Origin: Patescibacteria group bacterium
Lineage (GTDB): Bacteria > Patescibacteriota > Gracilibacteria > Peribacterales > Peribacteraceae
Reading direction: 5' to 3'
Length of the DNA: 7,503 nucleotides
Assembly: GCA_018818235.1 (NCBI GenBank)
Contig: JAHISE010000094.1
Location: forward strand, 1 to 7,503
Program-made: the position numbers and the translations under genes
Shown: positions 5,344 to 7,503 of the stretch, piece after piece
Numbering within the stretch: position 1 is the first letter of the stretch
How the letters are laid out: each line of letters starts with the position of its first letter
The notes under the pieces: generated by a model
Seen by the model: the letters and a program-made list of their open reading frames with translations, nothing else
The model's database searches: none
Told to the model about the DNA's origin: nothing

Positions 5344-6396
5344 TCAACCCTCAAAAGAAACCCTCCCCAAACTCGGCACAAACATCATCCAAACCTGACC
5401 CCTCGCGAAATTCAATTCCTCTCCATTTAAATCTTCGAATGTGAAGAATGAACCAAGTGCTTCTTTATGCCACAATCCCTCGATCATCTTCCCTGATCTG
5501 AATAATTGAATCTTGCCCCTGCCAACCATATCTATATCAAGCCGCCCGAACTCCCCCGCTCCTTTTATCGGCATTTCCAAAATCAAAACATTACTCGGCT
5601 CTGCTGAACTTATTACACCTCCATTTGTGCGCTTATATGTTTTTGTTCCCCACTGATATGCATAAGAAACATTATGCAGAGGATTGAAAAAATTAACCTT
5701 GATTGCTTTTGCACCTGATCCGCTCTGTACATTACCTGTTTTATAAGGTGGCCACTTAACTTCATCAATATCTTCCGGAAGCAAAGGTGTGATTGATTTT
5801 ATTCCTGTAAAAAGATCATGCGGAGCAGGGATTCCATTTATTCTGAAGTATTCACCTCCATTATTCTTATCATCATGATACAAGCCGTTTATTGAATATA
5901 GATCCGAATCTGAAGCAACTTTATCCAGAGCTTCCGGGCTTCCTCCTGCATGTAAAAATATTCCCGTGAGAGGTGCTATCGCATCAATAAAATAAGGTCT
6001 GAGTGACCTGACCGGTCCGACTATTTCCGGAATATTCTTATTATTATAGATCGCCACGAATCGTGAGATAAATCCTTCCACCATATGCTCCTGAATCATC
6101 AAAGCATCTTCCAAACCTCGTTGGTGCGGACGTGCTCCTTCGTGATTTTCTATAACAATTGCAACAGGCAAAACATCACTTTTTAAAAATGGAACAAGAC
6201 TTAAACGTGAAATGATTTGAGAGAATGAAGATGGCGGTAATGATTCTTCTATAACAATCGGTTGCGACTTTGGCTTTGGAATCTTCTTCTGCTCTTTAAA
6301 TGATAAATCATCCGGGATACTCCCAATAATCAGTAGCCCGACAATAATTGTCAGGATTAGGATTACTAGCTGAAGAGTTCGTTCGATAAGACGCAT
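5344..6396 (-). CDS. Membrane-anchored DUF3048 (YerB-like) envelope protein
   Basis: 350 residues. An N-terminal hydrophobic segment (about 8-27, VILILTIIVGLLIIGSI) acts as a signal anchor; there is no lipobox cysteine, unlike the B. subtilis relative YerB, a lipoprotein. A Pro/Lys-rich spacer leads to the DUF3048 N-domain (PF11258, about 76-205), recognised by PVAIVIENH (77-85), RPHQRGLEDALMIQEHMVEG (89-108), SRFVAIY and the hallmark GPVRSLRPYFID (127-138). The C-domain (about 230-345) shows SYAYQWG, TYKRTNGG, NVLILEM, GRGKIQLFRSGKMIEGLWH and RGQVWMMFVP. The protein should face the cell exterior or periplasm; the molecular function of this family is not known. Length is normal. It lies downstream of bL25 on the same strand (154-bp gap) and converges on the three-domain enzyme gene. 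The start has no ribosome binding site, but it places the membrane anchor properly and follows a TGCTAAATT box. Confidence 0.88.
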   Translation of the reverse strand: MRLIERTLQLVILILTIIVGLLIIGSIPDDLSFKEQKKIPKPKSQPIVIEESLPPSSFSQIISRLSLVPFLKSDVLPVAIVIENHEGARPHQRGLEDALMIQEHMVEGFISRFVAIYNNKNIPEIVGPVRSLRPYFIDAIAPLTGIFLHAGGSPEALDKVASDSDLYSINGLYHDDKNNGGEYFRINGIPAPHDLFTGIKSITPLLPEDIDEVKWPPYKTGNVQSGSGAKAIKVNFFNPLHNVSYAYQWGTKTYKRTNGGVISSAEPSNVLILEMPIKGAGEFGRLDIDMVGRGKIQLFRSGKMIEGLWHKEALGSFFTFEDLNGEELNFARGQVWMMFVPSLGRVSFEG

Positions 6397-6550
6397 TGGG
6401 TGATAGTTAACAGAAAGATTATGAATTTAGCAAACTATGATCAATGTTTATATGGATTGTCTTCGCACGTCGTAGTTCGACCATGCTCACTATAAAAAAG
6501 ACTTGCTCTAGTTTGCTTATATTCGTTCACTTTTCACTTTTCACTTTACA
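6397..6550. other. Spacer between bL25 and DUF3048 genes
   Basis: It contains the putative DUF3048 promoter, a small hairpin GTCG-TAGTT-CGAC (6469-6481) and a 7-bp tandem repeat that starts at 6528 and runs into the bL25 stop codon. On the minus strand a T6 run follows GCAAGTC after the bL25 end, but I see no adequate stem before it, so a terminator is not called. Confidence 0.5.
6424..6432 (-). promoter_or_regulatory. Extended -10 box of the DUF3048 gene
   Basis: TGC-TAAATT on the minus strand (four of six to TATAAT, with TG extension). It ends 27 nt before the ATG, exactly as in the hibernation factor gene, for a leader of about 21 nt without a Shine-Dalgarno sequence. A CATAAT box (6418-6423) immediately downstream is an alternative -10. 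Confidence 0.4.
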
Positions 6551-6555
6551 CTATT
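6528..6555. repeat. 7-bp tandem repeat CACTTTT, four units, crossing the bL25 stop
   Basis: CAC recurs at 6528, 6535, 6542 and 6549; units are CACTTTT, CACTTTT, CACTTTA and CACTATT. The last unit contains the bL25 stop codon (6551-6553), so the array overlaps the end of the gene. Confidence 0.8.
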
Positions 6556-7231
6556 CATTTTTGCCTCCTTCTTCCTTCTTTCCCTCTTCCCCTCCCTCTG
6601 CCTTCGCCTCGTCCCCCTCGGCACCTGCAGCAACTTCACCCTCTGCGCCCTCAACCGGTACTGCTTCTGCAACTTCCTCCTTGCGTGGTTCCTGAACAGT
6701 TGCGATTACAGTTCCTAAATCATCTTCTATCTTCACACCATGTGGAACTTTTATGTCTGCCACAGTTAATGCTGATCCAAATTCTGTCAGCGTTTCCATG
6801 TTTACCGGAAGTTCGTGAGGCAGATCTGTTGGCAAACACTTAACAATAACGTGATCATATGGAGTGATCAGGATTCCACCAAGTTCCTTAACACCCGGAG
6901 CCTCGCCTTCGAATTTAACAGGTATTCTTGCTTCGATCTCCTTCTTCATATCGATCGCATAAAAATCAACATGTGTAATGTTTCCAGAAACAGATGCATA
7001 TTGTAATTCATGAAACAGAACCGGGATCTTTTTGGATCCCATTTCAAGCTCGACAATTGTACTTTCCCCCGCCTTTACATAGGCCTTTGTGAGCTCCTTT
7101 GCAGAACATGCTATTGAAGTATTTTTCATATTGTTTCCATATACAATGCACGGAACCAAGCCTTCCTTAACAAGCAACTTGGCGGCAGTATCTGCGGGAC
7201 GGGCCTGGGATGACAAGGGAATTGTTTGCAT
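6551..7231 (-). CDS. rplY: Large ribosomal subunit protein bL25, long (CTC/TL5) form with acidic tail
   Basis: 226 residues. The N-terminal 5S rRNA-binding beta-barrel domain (about 1-93; PF01386) shows GLVPCIVYG (24-32), the VLFHELQYASVSGNITHVDFY block (71-91) ending in the signature HVDFY, and intervening strands. The C-terminal TL5-type beta domain (about 98-182; PF14693) includes IPVKFEGEAPGVKELGG (103-119), LPHELPVNMETL and VADIKVPHGVKI. The end (about 184-226) is a low-complexity Glu/Ala/Gly/Lys tail, as in many CTC-type proteins. The usual neighbour pth is not seen in this window. ATG at 7231 gives the expected N-terminus (MQTIPL...R); no Shine-Dalgarno sequence precedes it. It binds 5S rRNA in the central protuberance. 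The tail makes the opposite strand look like a Ser/Pro-rich ORF, which is a shadow. Confidence 0.93.
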   Translation of the reverse strand: MQTIPLSSQARPADTAAKLLVKEGLVPCIVYGNNMKNTSIACSAKELTKAYVKAGESTIVELEMGSKKIPVLFHELQYASVSGNITHVDFYAIDMKKEIEARIPVKFEGEAPGVKELGGILITPYDHVIVKCLPTDLPHELPVNMETLTEFGSALTVADIKVPHGVKIEDDLGTVIATVQEPRKEEVAEAVPVEGAEGEVAAGAEGDEAKAEGGEEGKKEEGGKNE

Positions 7232-7242
7232 TGAGCTAAGGA

Positions 7243-7271
7243 AGACTACGGAAAGGTTATTAATTGGTCAA
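7243..7271 (-). promoter_or_regulatory. Possible bL25 promoter (TTGACC, 17 bp, TAGTCT)
   Basis: On the minus strand TTGACC (7266-7271) is a good -35 and is separated by 17 bp from TAGTCT (7243-7248), a weak -10 with three matches. Transcription would start near 7236, leaving a leader of about 5 nt, again nearly leaderless. This gene lacks the TGCTA box seen at the other four. Confidence 0.3.
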
Positions 7272-7292
7272 CAAAAAAGGTGATTAGGTTGC

Positions 7293-7334
7293 AGTGAGTA
7301 GGAACGAGTGAGTAGGTGGTAGTGAGTAGTATGT
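7293..7334. repeat. 14-bp tandem repeat (AGTGAGTAG core), three copies
   Basis: GTGAGTAG occurs at 7294, 7308 and 7322, exactly 14 bp apart, with divergent linker bases between. The third copy forms the left arm of a 13-bp inverted repeat with 7366-7378. Confidence 0.8.
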
Positions 7335-7378
7335 AGCAAGATTATCATACAAAAACCTAAATTCTTACTACTCACTAC
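7319..7378. repeat. 13-bp inverted repeat GTAGTGAGTAGTA
   Basis: GTAGTGAGTAGTA (7319-7331) is exactly complementary to TACTACTCACTAC (7366-7378), with a 34-nt AT-rich loop. The layout, a short tandem array followed by one inverted copy, is the same as at 547-621. Confidence 0.8.
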
Positions 7379-7385
7379 TGGTTGG

Positions 7386-7430
7386 GGGGCAAATGAATGT
7401 TACCACCTAAGGGGCAAATAAACGTTACCA
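7386..7430. repeat. 20-bp direct repeat pair GGGGCAAATRAAYGTTACCA
   Basis: Copies at 7386-7405 and 7411-7430 match at 18 of 20 positions and start 25 bp apart. The second copy covers the -35 position of the TATAAT at 7439. They could be operators for the downstream ORF. Read on the minus strand (TGGTAAC...TTTGCCCC, twice) they also recall the repeated ends of IS21-like insertion sequences. Confidence 0.75.
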
Positions 7431-7438
7431 GTTGACTA

Positions 7439-7444
7439 TATAAT
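7439..7444 (+). promoter_or_regulatory. Perfect -10 box TATAAT before the right-edge ORF
   Basis: Consensus TATAAT; transcription would start near 7451, about 31 nt before the ATG at 7482. The -35 position (7416-7421) reads AAATAA and lies inside the second 20-bp repeat, so an activator or a non-standard -35 would be needed. Confidence 0.4.
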
Positions 7445-7481
7445 TTCGTGTGTTGTTTTATTTTTCTACTCCCTACAACAC

Positions 7482-7503
7482 ATGAAAAAATCCGATGCTA
7501 TTC
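7482..7503 (+). CDS. Start of a plus-strand ORF cut by the window edge
   Basis: ATG followed by codons for MKKSDAI, then the window ends. It is called because it follows a perfect TATAAT and a pair of direct repeats, in a region with no other gene. Too little is present to recognise the product; a DNA-binding protein or transposase would fit the repeats but this is a guess. Confidence 0.35.

Larger units (their letters stand above)
7232..7481. other. Right intergenic region with three repeat clusters
   Basis: 250 bp between bL25 and the plus-strand ORF start at 7482. It contains a 14-bp-period triplet repeat, an inverted copy of it, a 20-bp direct repeat pair and a perfect TATAAT. No gene is visible within it. 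Confidence 0.6.

Noticed and set aside
6491..6506. Terminator of bL25 at the T6 run on the minus strand
   Set aside because: No stable stem directly precedes the T-run.
6444..6695. Plus-strand ORF with a Ser/Pro/Ala-rich product
   Set aside because: Its low-complexity part is simply the complement of the bL25 Glu/Ala/Gly tail; the rest is intergenic.

Overview
The window looks like a chromosomal segment of a bacterium, most probably a small-genome candidate phylum such as Patescibacteria/CPR (Peregrinibacteria-like). This is an inference. It rests on the combination of genes, on the absence of purine-rich ribosome binding sites before any start, and on probable leaderless promoters. TGA is used as an ordinary stop codon, which argues against the recoded Gracilibacteria/SR1 lineages. 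A different deep-branching phylum cannot be excluded without a 16S gene or a tree.

Layout. Positions 1-490 carry two minus-strand genes: a partial unknown gene running off the left edge, and a short ribosome hibernation factor (RaiA/HPF). After an intergenic region with an 8-bp tandem repeat come two plus-strand genes. One is a secreted/membrane protein with a signal peptide, a PKD-like domain, an alpha/beta domain and a 7TM_transglut-type membrane domain (684-2183). The other is a 791-residue three-domain enzyme (2558-4933): ATP-grasp amidoligase, RimB/retropepsin-like domain, then MATCAP/DUF1704 metallocarboxypeptidase. They are separated by 374 bp of GC-rich hairpin repeats. Convergent to them are a membrane-anchored DUF3048 protein (5344-6396, minus) and ribosomal protein bL25 with a long acidic tail (6551-7231, minus). 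A 399-bp element with 28-bp perfect terminal inverted repeats sits exactly between the convergent stop codons. The right edge holds two further repeat clusters, a perfect TATAAT box and the first codons of a plus-strand ORF.

How the genes may work together. The 7TM protein and the three-domain enzyme belong to families found together in amidoligase gene neighbourhoods. The enzyme combines a domain that should form an amide/peptide bond using ATP with a domain whose eukaryotic relative removes the C-terminal tyrosine of tubulin. This suggests a single-polypeptide add/remove cycle on a C-terminus, or a peptide-synthesising and trimming enzyme, working with a membrane partner. The substrate is unknown. 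HPF and bL25 are ribosome-associated housekeeping genes; the DUF3048 protein is an envelope protein of unknown function.

Regulation. Four of the five complete genes have the motif TGCTA-NNN-T (an extended -10 box) upstream. In the two plus-strand genes it ends 6 nt before the ATG, which predicts leaderless mRNAs. In HPF and DUF3048 it ends 27 nt before the ATG. A perfect 12-bp palindrome overlies the -35 position of the three-domain enzyme gene and is a candidate operator.
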